Shown here in pieces: positions 17,942 to 27,355 of a stretch of 64,000 nt of DNA (position 1 is its first letter; every line of letters starts with the position of its first letter). The notes beneath the pieces were generated by a model, which saw nothing but the letters and a program-made list of their open reading frames with translations, searched no databases and was not told the DNA's origin. A program made the position numbers and the translations under genes. The stretch is from Pseudoalteromonas sp. '520P1 No. 423' (GTDB taxonomy: Bacteria; Pseudomonadota; Gammaproteobacteria; Enterobacterales; Alteromonadaceae). The stretch is taken from assembly GCF_001269985.1 (NCBI RefSeq), contig NZ_BBZB01000001.1, forward strand, positions 806,001 through 870,000. Reading direction: 5' to 3'.

Positions 17942-18441
17942 TGAGCACCTTTTGGATAATTGCTTTTATTGTTGGTGCATTGATAGTTGCCGCCTTAGCA
18001 TTTTATGCCGGCACTTTACTGAGACAAGTAAAAGATCAAAACACCAAAATCACTGAGCATAAGGCAAAACTAAAAGCGCAACAAGCACAGAAGAATACCA
18101 AGCTTGCTGATAGCATTAACTTGATTGCTAAAGCAATGAAAGAAAAGCAATGTGAGTATTCTGAAGGCTGTTTAAGAGTATGGGTATTAATGTCTCAATA
18201 TGTTTTTGAAAGTGAAAGCAATATTGAGTCCCAATACCCCGCTATTTTAAAAATGTATGATGTGGTTAAAGATATGCCAACACATGATGCACGTAAAAAG
18301 TACTCTAAAAAAGAGATCTTTAAAATGGACTCGGCACGCTGGAAAGCTGAAAAAGATCTTGAAGATGAGATCCAAAAAGATCTTGAAAAAGTGGTATTAC
18401 AGTTTAAAGCTGATCCAAATGCTAAAACCATCACTTTATAG
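17941..18441 (+). CDS. DUF2489 family membrane-anchored protein
   Basis: A 166-residue protein with one N-terminal membrane helix (about residues 4-26: FWIIAFIVGALIVAALAFYAG), then a basic coiled region and a helical domain with the conserved CEYSEGCLRVWVLM segment. This matches the DUF2489 family, which commonly follows yihI in Alteromonadales and vibrios. No biochemical role is known. Translated from a GTG that overlaps the yihI stop codon. A terminator closes the two-gene operon. Confidence 0.85.
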   Translation: MSTFWIIAFIVGALIVAALAFYAGTLLRQVKDQNTKITEHKAKLKAQQAQKNTKLADSINLIAKAMKEKQCEYSEGCLRVWVLMSQYVFESESNIESQYPAILKMYDVVKDMPTHDARKKYSKKEIFKMDSARWKAEKDLEDEIQKDLEKVVLQFKADPNAKTITL

Positions 18442-18474
18442 CTTAAGCTATTAAGCTTAGTTACCAGTTTTAAG

Positions 18475-18507
18475 AACCCCAGATATTAACTGGGGTTTTT
18501 TGTTTTT
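18475..18507 (+). terminator. Terminator of the yihI-DUF2489 operon
   Basis: AACCCCAG (18475-18482) pairs with CTGGGGTT (18490-18497), followed by a T-rich tail. Confidence 0.92.
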
Positions 18508-18590
18508 ACTCCTTCTATTGTTCCAGATCAAGTCGTTTATCATAACTTCAAAGTATAATTTTACGACAATCTAATTAAGAGATCTGCGTC

Positions 18591-19961
18591 ATGAAAAACT
18601 TAATTGAATGGGACGATTCCCTGATAAAAAAATATAATATCTCAGGCCCGAGATATACATCATATCCAACAGCATTATCATTTGAAGAAGGTTATAGCGA
18701 ATCTGAAGTCGTAAAAGCCGTTAAGACCACTGATAATAATAAGCTGTCTCTTTATATACATATTCCTTTTTGTAAGCAGCTTTGTTACTACTGTGGTTGT
18801 AATAAGATAATTACTCGCCATCAGCATAAAGCAGATCTCTATCTTGATTATTTAGAAAAAGAAGCGGCATCTCAGTCACAGTTATATCAATCTTATACTG
18901 TTGAACAAATGCATTTGGGTGGCGGTACACCGACGTTTTTAACTATTGAACAAATGACACGTCTGATTGGCATTTTAGAAAAAAACTTTACCTTTGAATC
19001 TAATGCAGAAAAAGGCATAGAAATAGATCCAAGATCATTAGCTGATGGCATGTTAAAGCAGTTAAGATGCTTAGGCTTTAATCGTGTTTCGTTTGGTATT
19101 CAAGATTTTGATGATGAAGTACAAAAAGCGGTTAATCGTGAGCAATGTGCTGATAACGTTGCAGACCTGGTCGTAGAAGCAAGAGAGCTCGGTTTTAAAT
19201 CTGTTAATACAGATATGATTTACGGATTACCATTGCAAACAGAAGAAAGCTTTGCAAAAACAATTGATCGCTTAATTGCTTTATCTCCTGATCGCGTTTC
19301 AGTATTTAACTATGCACATATTCCAGATTTATTTGCAGCACAACGTAAGATCAAAGATGATCAATTACCAACTGCCGCACAAAAACTGCAAATGTTTAAA
19401 AATAGCATCAAACAAATGAATGATGCAGGATATATTTTAATAGGCATGGATCACTTTGCTAAAAAAGATGATTCACTTGCGATCGCACAACAAAAAGGCA
19501 TATTACATCGTAACTTTCAGGGATATTCAATTCATGGAGACTGTGATTTATTAGGTTTAGGTGTGTCTAGTATCTCTCAAGTAGGGCGTAGTATTTTTCA
19601 GAATCCAAAAGATGTGAAAGAATATTATAAAGCAGTTGATTTAGGCTCTGTACCTGTATGTAAAGGCTTAACACTAACACAAGATGATGTGATAAGAGCG
19701 GCGGTAATTCGCCAGCTTATTTGTCATTTTGAATTAGATATGAATGTGATTAATAAAGAGTTTGATATTGACTTTAAAGACTACTTTGCAGATTCTCTGG
19801 AATCATTATCAGGCTTAGTTGCTGATAAAATGGTAGAGATCACAGATGATCATATTCAGGTGACATCAAAAGGTTTGTTATTTATTCGCATAATTTGTAT
19901 GAGTTTTGATGCGCATTTAAAAAGCCAAGCAAAACTGAAAAGGTTTTCTCGGGTGATATAA
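18591..19961 (+). CDS. hemN: Oxygen-independent coproporphyrinogen III oxidase HemN
   Basis: A 456-residue radical-SAM enzyme that decarboxylates coproporphyrinogen III to protoporphyrinogen IX without oxygen. The N-terminal part has the HemN-specific YNISGPRYTSYPTA, then the 4Fe-4S motif in HIPFCKQLCYYCGCNK (near residue 60; CxxxCxxC), the SAM-binding LGGGTPTF and the C-terminal HemN domain. Full length for true HemN rather than the shorter HemW. Lies downstream of yihI as in E. coli. Ends at a bidirectional terminator shared with the cytochrome c5 gene. Confidence 0.96.
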   Translation: MKNLIEWDDSLIKKYNISGPRYTSYPTALSFEEGYSESEVVKAVKTTDNNKLSLYIHIPFCKQLCYYCGCNKIITRHQHKADLYLDYLEKEAASQSQLYQSYTVEQMHLGGGTPTFLTIEQMTRLIGILEKNFTFESNAEKGIEIDPRSLADGMLKQLRCLGFNRVSFGIQDFDDEVQKAVNREQCADNVADLVVEARELGFKSVNTDMIYGLPLQTEESFAKTIDRLIALSPDRVSVFNYAHIPDLFAAQRKIKDDQLPTAAQKLQMFKNSIKQMNDAGYILIGMDHFAKKDDSLAIAQQKGILHRNFQGYSIHGDCDLLGLGVSSISQVGRSIFQNPKDVKEYYKAVDLGSVPVCKGLTLTQDDVIRAAVIRQLICHFELDMNVINKEFDIDFKDYFADSLESLSGLVADKMVEITDDHIQVTSKGLLFIRIICMSFDAHLKSQAKLKRFSRVI

Positions 19962-19982
19962 TATTAAAAAGTGTTAGATACA

Positions 19983-20018
19983 AAAATGCCGTTCATTTTT
20001 AAATGAACGGCATTTTTT
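19983..20018. terminator. Bidirectional terminator between hemN and the cytochrome c5 gene
   Basis: AAAATGCCGTTCATTT and AAATGAACGGCATTTT form a long stem with T-runs on both strands, between two convergent genes. Confidence 0.92.
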
Positions 20019-20038
20019 GTTTAAATGGTTAAGTTTAT

Positions 20039-20425
20039 TTACTTAATCATAAAGTCGATAGCAGCTTTAATCTCATCATCAGAACAATCCATACATGTTC
20101 CTTTAGGCGGCATAGAATTAAAACCATTGATAGCATGGTTTAATAATACATCTGAACCTTTAGCGATACGAGGAGCCCAATCAGCAGCTGTTTTAGGTGC
20201 ACCCATAGCGCCAGTGCCGTGACAACCAATACATGAATTTTGAAAAACTTGCTGGCCAGTACGAGGACCTGTTGGTGCAGCTACTACTGGTGCTGCGCCT
20301 GCTAAGTAAATACCACCGATTGGAGCAAGACGATTTTTAATTGCTTCGTCAGTCATCTCAGTATTTTTTTGTGCGTTAACTGATGTTGCTAATAAGATAA
20401 GTAGCGCCGTTGATAGTTTTTTCAT
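20039..20425 (-). CDS. Cytochrome c5 family protein
   Basis: A 128-residue exported monohaem cytochrome: signal peptide (STALLILLATSVNA), haem site CIGCHG, and the C-terminal disulphide pair CMDC with a probable axial Met in NSMPPKG. These features mark the cytochrome c5 subgroup. It is a small periplasmic electron carrier. Next to hemN, which makes the haem precursor, but on the opposite strand, so not in the same operon. Confidence 0.9.
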   Translation of the reverse strand: MKKLSTALLILLATSVNAQKNTEMTDEAIKNRLAPIGGIYLAGAAPVVAAPTGPRTGQQVFQNSCIGCHGTGAMGAPKTAADWAPRIAKGSDVLLNHAINGFNSMPPKGTCMDCSDDEIKAAIDFMIK

Positions 20426-20550
20426 GTTACATTGCTCGTTATGAATTGATGACGGAATATTAAGCTGATTATACCGCTAGCGATAAATATATAAAATACT
20501 AAACAAAACTTTATTTTAGTCTATAGCTATAACTTTTCTCATTTATCCCA

Positions 20551-21213
20551 TTATTTACTATTTAAGACTTCACCAAGTTTATTAATGGCATTTTCTATCG
20601 AGGTATTAGCTTCAACAATCGACCCTGCAAGCATATATGCAGGTGTACTGATCACGTGTGCATTTTCATCATAAACAAAGTCATTCACAGCGCAATTAAT
20701 ATGTTTAGCGCCTAATTTATTAACTTGCTCTGCGGTATCTGCATCATTTCCTATCGTAGCTAATGTGCCTTTAGGATATATATGACCTATGATCGCAGGT
20801 GCGATGCAAATATAAACCGCTGGCTTTTTGTGTTCTGAGAATTGTTTACAGGTATTTTTAACATCAAGATTAATTGTTGAATCAGCACCTTTTATTGCAA
20901 AGTCACATAAATTTTTAGCAGCGCCAAACCCGCCCGGTAGTACTAGTGCATCAAAGTCAGCAGCATCCAAGGTTTTTATATCTTTAATTTCGCCACGTGC
21001 GATACGAGCAGATTCAACTAATACATTGCGGTTTGCTTGTTTATCAACTTCACCCGTTAAATGATTGATCACATGCAGTTGATCTATATTAGGAGCAAAA
21101 CACTGATAGTGTGCGCCTAGTTTTTCTATATGAAGTAAGGTTAAAACGGCTTCATGTATTTCTGAACCATCAAAAACACCACAACCACTTAAAATAACAG
21201 CTATTTTTTTCAT
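20551..21213 (-). CDS. elbB: ElbB-type glyoxalase III-like protein (DJ-1/PfpI superfamily)
   Basis: A 220-residue cytoplasmic protein. N-terminus KKIAVILSGCGVFDGSEIHE and the central DALVLPGGFGAAKNL are typical of ElbB (isoprenoid biosynthesis protein with amidotransferase-like domain). The nucleophile elbow region reads AVYICIAPAI, placing a Cys where the superfamily has its catalytic cysteine. E. coli ElbB shows weak glyoxalase activity; its physiological role is unsettled. Monocistronic here, between the cytochrome c5 gene and polA. Confidence 0.9.
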   Translation of the reverse strand: MKKIAVILSGCGVFDGSEIHEAVLTLLHIEKLGAHYQCFAPNIDQLHVINHLTGEVDKQANRNVLVESARIARGEIKDIKTLDAADFDALVLPGGFGAAKNLCDFAIKGADSTINLDVKNTCKQFSEHKKPAVYICIAPAIIGHIYPKGTLATIGNDADTAEQVNKLGAKHINCAVNDFVYDENAHVISTPAYMLAGSIVEANTSIENAINKLGEVLNSK

Positions 21214-21273
21214 TTAATTCTCATCTATTAAAATTTTATAGTGCTTAATTTATAAAAAAATCAAAAATATTTC

Positions 21274-21301
21274 AAAGGATCTCTATGATCTTCGATCCTT
21301 T
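21274..21301. repeat. Hairpin in the elbB-polA intergenic region
   Basis: AAAGGATC (21274-21281) pairs with GATCCTTT (21294-21301) around a 12-nt loop that itself contains another GATC. It lies about 60 bp upstream of the elbB start, in a 423-bp gap between divergent genes; apart from this hairpin and one DnaA box the gap shows only AT-rich promoter-like sequence. Confidence 0.4.
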
Positions 21302-21526
21302 ATGGTAGTATACCGCCTCTGTGAAATTTGATGAGATTAATTTTAATACAAATTGTCATTAAAAATTCACTGTAAAAATAAAGTTTCCACATAAGATTAA
21401 AATTAAAAGTAATAACAATTAATCTGTCTAGAAGTACATAACAGCTTAATAAATAAAGAATTACATACACTCTGAGTGATTTTCACATCATTTTGAGCTT
21501 TTCTGCTTTCTTTTTTATCTACACAC

Positions 21527-21535
21527 TTATCCACA
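21527..21535 (+). promoter_or_regulatory. Single DnaA-box consensus upstream of polA
   Basis: TTATCCACA matches the DnaA 9-mer exactly, about 100 bp upstream of the polA start. No cluster of boxes or 13-mers is seen, so this is not an origin; it may be a transcription-control site or chance. Confidence 0.35.
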
Positions 21536-21636
21536 TCTTATTAAATATCAGTTTAATAAGTTTGTCATATCGCATCTTGGGGTTATTTGGGTATAATCCA
21601 TCAATCACGGCATAATTATTATTAGGATCCATATCA

Positions 21637-24393
21637 ATGGCTCAGATCCCAGAAAATCCGCTTATTCTAGTTGATGGCTCTTCTTATCTTTTTCGGGCAT
21701 ATCATTCACCACCGCATTTTGTTAATTCTAAAGGTGAACCTACTGGTGCCATTTATGGCGTAGTTAATATGCTAAAAAGTTTGGTAAAGCAGTTTGATCC
21801 AAGTCATGTAGGAGTGATCTTTGATGCAAAAGGCAAAACTTTTCGTAATGATATGTACTCTGACTATAAATCGAATCGTCCGTCTATGCCTGACGATTTA
21901 CGTTGCCAAATAGAGCCTTTACATAAAATAATAAAAGCCATGGGTTTTCCGCTGATCAGTATTGGCGGAGTTGAAGCCGATGATGTGATAGGTACTTATG
22001 CACGTATTGCGACAGAAAACAAACGCGATGTATTAATTTCAACTGGCGATAAAGATATGGCTCAGTTAGTTAATGAGCACGTCACTTTAATTAATACTAT
22101 GACAGACGAAGTATTAGATTCAGATGCTGTAGTGGAAAAGTTTGGTGTTGCGCCGGATCGCATCATAGATTACCTCTCATTAATGGGCGATAAAGTTGAT
22201 AATATTCCTGGCGTAGAGGGCTGTGGTCCTAAAACAGCAGTTAAATGGATTGAAAAATACGATACATTGACGGGTGTGATTGATAACGCTAAATCAATTA
22301 AGGGTAAAATTGGTGAAAAGCTAGCAGCTGCTATCCCACATTTACCAATGAGCTATGAACTAGCCACAATCAAACTTGATGTTGAATTAGATGAAGATCT
22401 TGAAAGCTTAAAGATTGTTGATCCAGATAAAGATCTGTTGATCCAATATTATGCTGAATTGGAATTTAGACGTTGGCTCAATGAGTTATTAAAAAATAAA
22501 CCAGCGAAGAAAAAAGCAAAAAAATCAGTTAAAACTGAAGCTGTTGAATCAATTGAAGAAGCACCAGCTGAAGTACCTAGCGTTGACGCAGACTATACAA
22601 CAATTTTAACTGAAGAAGCGTTAGATATTTGGATAGAAAAGCTCAATGCGAGCGAACTATTTGCATTAGATACTGAAACAACCAGCTTAGATTATATGCA
22701 GGCTGATTTAGTTGGAATGAGCTTTGCCGTAAAAGCGGGTGAAGCGGCTTATTTGCCACTTGCACATGATTATTTAGATGCACCTGAGCAATTAAGTAAA
22801 GAATTAGTATTTAAAAAATTAGGTCCAATTTTAGCTGATGAAAATAAAGCGAAAGTAGGGCAAAACCTTAAATACGATAAAAGTGTATTAGCGCGTGCGG
22901 GTTATGAATTAAATGGTATTGCGTTTGATACTATGTTGGAGTCATACACATTAAATAGTGTGGCAACCAAACATAATATGGATGCCTTAGCATCAAAGTT
23001 TCTAAACCATACGACGATTAGTTTTGAAGACATTGCAGGTAAAGGTAAAAAGCAATTAACCTTTAACCAAATTTCATTAGAACAAGCTGCACCTTATGCT
23101 GCGGAAGATGCAGATATTACATTACGTTTGCATCAAGAAATTTGGCCTCAACTTGATAGCGATACATCACTTAAAAGTGTATTTACAGATATCGAATTGC
23201 CTTTATTAAGTGTGCTATCTGATATTGAAAGAACCGGTGTAAAAATTGATAGTCAAATGCTCACTGCGCAAAGTCAGCAGCTAGGAGAGCGATTGATTGA
23301 GCTTGAAAAAGAAGCTCATGATTTAGCCGAAGAGCCTTTTAACTTAAGTTCACCTAAGCAGCTACAAGCGATTTTATTTGAAAAAATGCAATTGCCAGTT
23401 ATTAAAAAAACCCCTAAAGGTGCGGCTTCTACTGCTGAAGAAGTATTAAAAGAGTTAGCGTTAACTTACCCATTGCCTAAGATAATAATGGAGTATCGTG
23501 GTTTATCTAAGTTGAAATCGACTTATACTGATAAATTACCGCTAATGGTGAGTGAGGAGTCTGGACGCGTACATACTTCATATCATCAAGCGATAACAGC
23601 AACAGGACGTTTAAGTTCTACCGATCCTAACTTACAAAATATTCCAATTAGAACGCAAGAAGGTCGTCGTATTCGTCAGGCGTTTATTGCTGATGAAGGT
23701 CATAAAATAATGGCTGCCGATTACAGCCAAATAGAATTGCGTATTATGGCGCACTTATCACAAGATAAAGGCTTATTAACAGCATTTGCTAGTGGTAAAG
23801 ATGTACACAGTGCAACTGCATCAGAAGTATTTTCTGTACCACTTGATGAAGTAACAACGGATATGCGTCGTAAAGCGAAAGCAGTTAACTTTGGTTTAAT
23901 TTATGGCATGTCGGCATTTGGTTTAGCTAATCAGTTAGATATTCCACGTTCTGAAGCACAGCATTATATGGATACTTATTTTGAACGTTTCCCTGGTGTA
24001 TTAACCTATATGGAAACCACGCGTGAGAAAGCAACAGAACAAGGTTATGTTGAAACCTTATTTGGTAGACGTTTATATTTACCAGATATCACAAAAAATG
24101 GCCCTCGTAAGAAAGCGGCCGAACGAGCTGCTATCAACGCGCCTATGCAGGGGACTGCAGCTGATATCATCAAAAAAGCCATGTTAATTGTACATCAATG
24201 GGTTAAGCAACAACCTAAAGATACCATTAAAATCTTAATGCAAGTTCACGATGAATTAGTATTTGAAATTAAGGAAGACTGCTTAGAGGCTTACACAACT
24301 AAAATTTGTGAGTTGATGTCACAAGCTGCTAAGTTAGATGTACCATTAATTGCAGACTCTGATTTTGGTAATAACTGGGATCAAGCGCATTAG
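21637..24393 (+). CDS. polA: DNA polymerase I
   Basis: A 918-residue polymerase with all three domains. The 5'-nuclease domain (1-290) has ILVDGSSYLFRAYH and the helix-hairpin-helix region LMGDKVDNIPGVEGCGPKTA. The 3'-5' proofreading domain keeps the acidic residues in FALDTETTSLD. The polymerase domain has motif A DYSQIELRIMAHL, motif B RRKAKAVNFGLIYG and motif C QVHDELVFE. It fills gaps in repair and removes Okazaki primers. The start ATG is preceded by TAGGATCC. A terminator overlaps the end of the convergent AraC gene. Confidence 0.97.
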   Translation: MAQIPENPLILVDGSSYLFRAYHSPPHFVNSKGEPTGAIYGVVNMLKSLVKQFDPSHVGVIFDAKGKTFRNDMYSDYKSNRPSMPDDLRCQIEPLHKIIKAMGFPLISIGGVEADDVIGTYARIATENKRDVLISTGDKDMAQLVNEHVTLINTMTDEVLDSDAVVEKFGVAPDRIIDYLSLMGDKVDNIPGVEGCGPKTAVKWIEKYDTLTGVIDNAKSIKGKIGEKLAAAIPHLPMSYELATIKLDVELDEDLESLKIVDPDKDLLIQYYAELEFRRWLNELLKNKPAKKKAKKSVKTEAVESIEEAPAEVPSVDADYTTILTEEALDIWIEKLNASELFALDTETTSLDYMQADLVGMSFAVKAGEAAYLPLAHDYLDAPEQLSKELVFKKLGPILADENKAKVGQNLKYDKSVLARAGYELNGIAFDTMLESYTLNSVATKHNMDALASKFLNHTTISFEDIAGKGKKQLTFNQISLEQAAPYAAEDADITLRLHQEIWPQLDSDTSLKSVFTDIELPLLSVLSDIERTGVKIDSQMLTAQSQQLGERLIELEKEAHDLAEEPFNLSSPKQLQAILFEKMQLPVIKKTPKGAASTAEEVLKELALTYPLPKIIMEYRGLSKLKSTYTDKLPLMVSEESGRVHTSYHQAITATGRLSSTDPNLQNIPIRTQEGRRIRQAFIADEGHKIMAADYSQIELRIMAHLSQDKGLLTAFASGKDVHSATASEVFSVPLDEVTTDMRRKAKAVNFGLIYGMSAFGLANQLDIPRSEAQHYMDTYFERFPGVLTYMETTREKATEQGYVETLFGRRLYLPDITKNGPRKKAAERAAINAPMQGTAADIIKKAMLIVHQWVKQQPKDTIKILMQVHDELVFEIKEDCLEAYTTKICELMSQAAKLDVPLIADSDFGNNWDQAH

Positions 24394-24423
24394 AAAATAA
24401 CTTATCATTTTCTAACAATAAAG

Positions 24424-24456
24424 AAGGTTTTACTGAAATAAGTAAAGCCTTTTTTA
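24424..24456 (+). terminator. polA terminator
   Basis: AAGGTTTTACT (24424-24434) pairs with AGTAAAGCCTT (24441-24451, one G-U pair), followed by T6. Confidence 0.8.
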
Positions 24457-25356
24457 TTGCTTATTTTGAAATGCTTTCGGGCTAGTACCGTAAAACTGTT
24501 TAAATACACGACTGAAATGACTGCAACTGGTAAAGCCCAGTTCAAAGCAAACTTGGGTGATTTGTCTACCAGATTTAATTAAATTATAAGCTTTTCTAAG
24601 GCGTTGCTGTTGTTGAAATGCCAATGGTGTACAGCCTAAGTTCTGCTTAAATTCGTTAAAAAACTTTGTTCGACTCATACAAGCTAGTTTGCATAGATAC
24701 TCTATTTCAATATTGTCTGCTAAATGATCTTCTATGTAACTAATCGCTGTTGTCATACCGCTAAAGTCAGACTGATGCATACAAAATGACATCATGAGTT
24801 CTCTACTTTGCTGCCTCAATAATCTTATCGTCAGTTCATTTACTGCTAAATCTATCATAAAGCTGCGATCTTGATGATTTTCGCTATATATATGCGTCAT
24901 TCTCTGTAAGAGCGCCTGAGTTTGTGCATTGTGATGTGTATGCACTATTTGTGGTTTATATCGCCAATGGCCAAACTCTTGAAATTTATACTGTTTGTAA
25001 TTGAGCTGTTCAGCTACTTGAGCAATGCGCTCTGATGATATTTCAATAGCTAGACAACGTGTTGGTTGTGCCAATTGTGCAATAGGAAAATCAATTTCAA
25101 CTGTTTGATTAGGTGCCATCACAAAAGATTCATGCGGGAAAAAATCACTATGATAGTCATCATCGCTATGCATGACTTTTTTACCGCTGATCATCGCACA
25201 AAACAGCGGTTGATCTGACTTTAGCTGTACTTTTTGTGCAGGTTCAAATGTATCGTAAATACTCAGTTGTGATTGGGGTCCATTAAAGCTTATTTTATTT
25301 TCAACCAAAACCTTAGGTTCAGTTTTTTTATTATTAAGAAATTCGGTGATCATCAT
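24454..25356 (-). CDS. AraC-family transcriptional regulator
   Basis: A 300-residue protein with an N-terminal cupin-like sensing domain and a C-terminal AraC/XylS double helix-turn-helix (about 200-300: YIEDHLADNIEIEYLCKLACMSRTKF and FELGFTSCSHFSRVFKQFYGTSPKAF in sections). It is divergent from the aldehyde dehydrogenase gene with a 127-bp spacer and most likely controls it in response to an alcohol or aldehyde. The effector cannot be deduced. The start ATG at 25356 is preceded by AAGGAAAATG. Confidence 0.9.
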   Translation of the reverse strand: MMITEFLNNKKTEPKVLVENKISFNGPQSQLSIYDTFEPAQKVQLKSDQPLFCAMISGKKVMHSDDDYHSDFFPHESFVMAPNQTVEIDFPIAQLAQPTRCLAIEISSERIAQVAEQLNYKQYKFQEFGHWRYKPQIVHTHHNAQTQALLQRMTHIYSENHQDRSFMIDLAVNELTIRLLRQQSRELMMSFCMHQSDFSGMTTAISYIEDHLADNIEIEYLCKLACMSRTKFFNEFKQNLGCTPLAFQQQQRLRKAYNLIKSGRQITQVCFELGFTSCSHFSRVFKQFYGTSPKAFQNKQ

Positions 25357-25483
25357 TTTCCTTAAATATGAATTTGCACTTTGTACTGACAGTCAACTTT
25401 TGTGAATTAACAGTACAGTTTATGACACTTTTTTAGGATAAGTTCAAATATTAACCATATTAAAAATAAAAAAGGAAAGTGAC

Positions 25484-27004
25484 ATGATCTACTCAGCACC
25501 TGGAACTGAAGATGCAGTAATGAGCTTTAAACCTAGGTATCAAAACTTTATAGGTGGTCAATGGGTTGAGCCACAAGACGGACAATATTTTGATAACTTA
25601 AGTCCAGTAAATGGCAAGAAGATCTGTGAAATCCCAAGATCTAATGAAAAAGATATTGAACTGGCACTTGATGCCGCACATAAAGCCAAAGAGGCTTGGG
25701 GGGCAAGCTCTGTTACGGTACGTTCAAATACATTACTTAAAATAGCCGATCGTTTGGAGCAAAACTTAACCTTATTAGCAGTTGCTGAAACTTGGGATAA
25801 TGGTAAAGCAGTACGAGAAACTTTAGCTGCTGATATTCCATTGGCTGTAGATCATTTTAGATACTTTGCTGGCTGTTTACGTGCACAAGAAGGCAGTATC
25901 GGTGATATTGACGAAAATACTGTGTCGTATCATTTTCATGAGCCGTTAGGCGTTGTTGGTCAAATCATTCCTTGGAATTTTCCTATTCTGATGGCAGCGT
26001 GGAAGTTAGCGCCAGCACTCGCTGCGGGTAACTGTATTGTATTAAAACCAGCGGAACAAACACCTGCTTCTATATTGGTTTTAATGGAGTTAATTGAAGA
26101 TATATTACCAGCAGGCGTACTTAATATCGTAAATGGCTATGGTGCAGAAGCGGGTCAAGCACTGGCAACCAGCACACGCATCGCTAAAATTGCATTTACG
26201 GGTTCTACACCAGTTGGCTCACATATTTTAAAATGTGCAGCTGAAAATATTATTCCTTCTACGGTGGAGCTTGGCGGTAAATCTCCAAATATCTTTTTCC
26301 CTGATGTGATGGATCATGAAGATGATTATTTAAGTAAATGTGTTGAAGGCGTAGTACTTGCTTACTTTAATCAAGGGGAGGTATGTACATGTCCTTCTCG
26401 CTTACTGGTGCATGAAGATATTTATGAACAATTTGTCGCTAAAATCATCGAACGTACTAAATTAATCAAACGTGGCAATCCATTAGATACAGATACTATG
26501 GTAGGTGCTCAAGCTTCTCAAGAGCAATTTGAGAAAATACTACAATATATAGATATAGGCAAAGAAGAGGGCGCTGAATTGCTCATTGGCGGTGATATTG
26601 AGCAATTGAATAACGAATACTCAAATGGATATTATATTCAACCTACTTTGCTTAAAGGCAATAATAAAATGCGTATTTTCCAAGAAGAAATTTTTGGACC
26701 AGTGATTTCTGTGACGACATTTAAAACAGAGGCAGAAGCGTTAGCGATTGCCAATGATTCTGAGTTTGGTTTAGGTGCAGGGGTATGGAGTCGAGATATG
26801 AATGTGGCATATCGTATGGGTCGTAAAATTCAAGCCGGGCGTGTTTGGACAAACTGTTATCACATGTATCCTGCACATGCTGCTTTTGGTGGTTATAAAA
26901 AATCAGGAGTAGGGCGTGAAACGCATAAAGTGGCACTAGAGCATTATCAACAAACCAAAAACTTATTGGTCAGCTATGATACTAGCCCGCTAGGCTTTTT
27001 CTAA
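25484..27004 (+). CDS. NAD-dependent aldehyde dehydrogenase (acetaldehyde/ExaC-like)
   Basis: A 506-residue ALDH-superfamily enzyme. Cofactor region [21 protein letters not shown]; general base Glu in VELGGKSPN; nucleophile in [11 protein letters not shown] (first Cys). The N-terminus [12 protein letters not shown] and the C-terminal [18 protein letters not shown] match the AldB/ExaC group that oxidises acetaldehyde during ethanol use. A strong ribosome site (AAAAGGAAAG) precedes the ATG. Probably activated by the divergent AraC protein. Exact substrate inferred from the group. Confidence 0.92.
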   Translation: MIYSAPGTEDAVMSFKPRYQNFIGGQWVEPQDGQYFDNLSPVNGKKICEIPRSNEKDIELALDAAHKAKEAWGASSVTVRSNTLLKIADRLEQNLTLLAVAETWDNGKAVRETLAADIPLAVDHFRYFAGCLRAQEGSIGDIDENTVSYHFHEPLGVVGQIIPWNFPILMAAWKLAPALAAGNCIVLKPAEQTPASILVLMELIEDILPAGVLNIVNGYGAEAGQALATSTRIAKIAFTGSTPVGSHILKCAAENIIPSTVELGGKSPNIFFPDVMDHEDDYLSKCVEGVVLAYFNQGEVCTCPSRLLVHEDIYEQFVAKIIERTKLIKRGNPLDTDTMVGAQASQEQFEKILQYIDIGKEEGAELLIGGDIEQLNNEYSNGYYIQPTLLKGNNKMRIFQEEIFGPVISVTTFKTEAEALAIANDSEFGLGAGVWSRDMNVAYRMGRKIQAGRVWTNCYHMYPAHAAFGGYKKSGVGRETHKVALEHYQQTKNLLVSYDTSPLGFF

Positions 27005-27009
27005 ACTTT

Positions 27010-27052
27010 TCACTAATACAGCTCATAAATAAATTATGAGCTGTATTAGTGA
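27010..27052. terminator. Long perfect hairpin after the aldehyde dehydrogenase gene
   Basis: Two 19-nt arms (27010-27028 and 27034-27052) are perfect complements around a 5-nt loop. There is no T-run, so it may act as an RNA-stabilising or bidirectional terminator structure at the boundary just before the island. Confidence 0.65.
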
Positions 27053-27207
27053 CATTATTAAATCTTACTTGCTTCAAGCTTAGCTGCCAAAGGCATAAAT
27101 AATTTGGGTGTAGGTTGTAATTAGGCAATATATAATAAATTTAAAACAGATTTTTACTTAGAGTTTATAAGGTCTAGATTTATTTCAGTGTGAGTTTTTC
27201 TTTGAAG

Positions 27208-27234
27208 TTAAAAATGGTGGCCCTTCCCTGACTC
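27208..27234. repeat. attL: 27-bp direct repeat of the tRNA 3' end
   Basis: These 27 bp (start TTAAAAATGGTGG, end CCCTGACTC) are identical to 40065-40091, which covers the 3' end and CCA of the tRNA gene plus its downstream flank. The tRNA sequence diverges immediately after. The copy marks the left end of an integrated element; the integrase gene lies 120 bp inside. The 300 bp between the aldehyde dehydrogenase hairpin and the integrase otherwise hold nothing I recognise except a possible short gene fragment. Confidence 0.9.
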
Positions 27235-27355
27235 AAAGGTGCCATTAAATCAACGCTTTGTGTTGTTTTAGAACTTATAAAATCAGTGAAATAGCTACTT
27301 TGAGCCGCTCTGTTCCACCTTCTTTAATTTTAAAAGAGTGGAGCAAAGCTGGAAC

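Noticed and set aside
21200..21636. Replication origin upstream of polA
   Set aside because: Only one DnaA box; no box cluster, AT 13-mers or dnaA/gidA neighbourhood.
27058..27116. Minus-strand fragment LQPTPKLFMPLAAKLEASKI
   Set aside because: It looks like the C-terminus of a lost gene next to attL, but it is only 20 codons after a stop, so it cannot be assigned.
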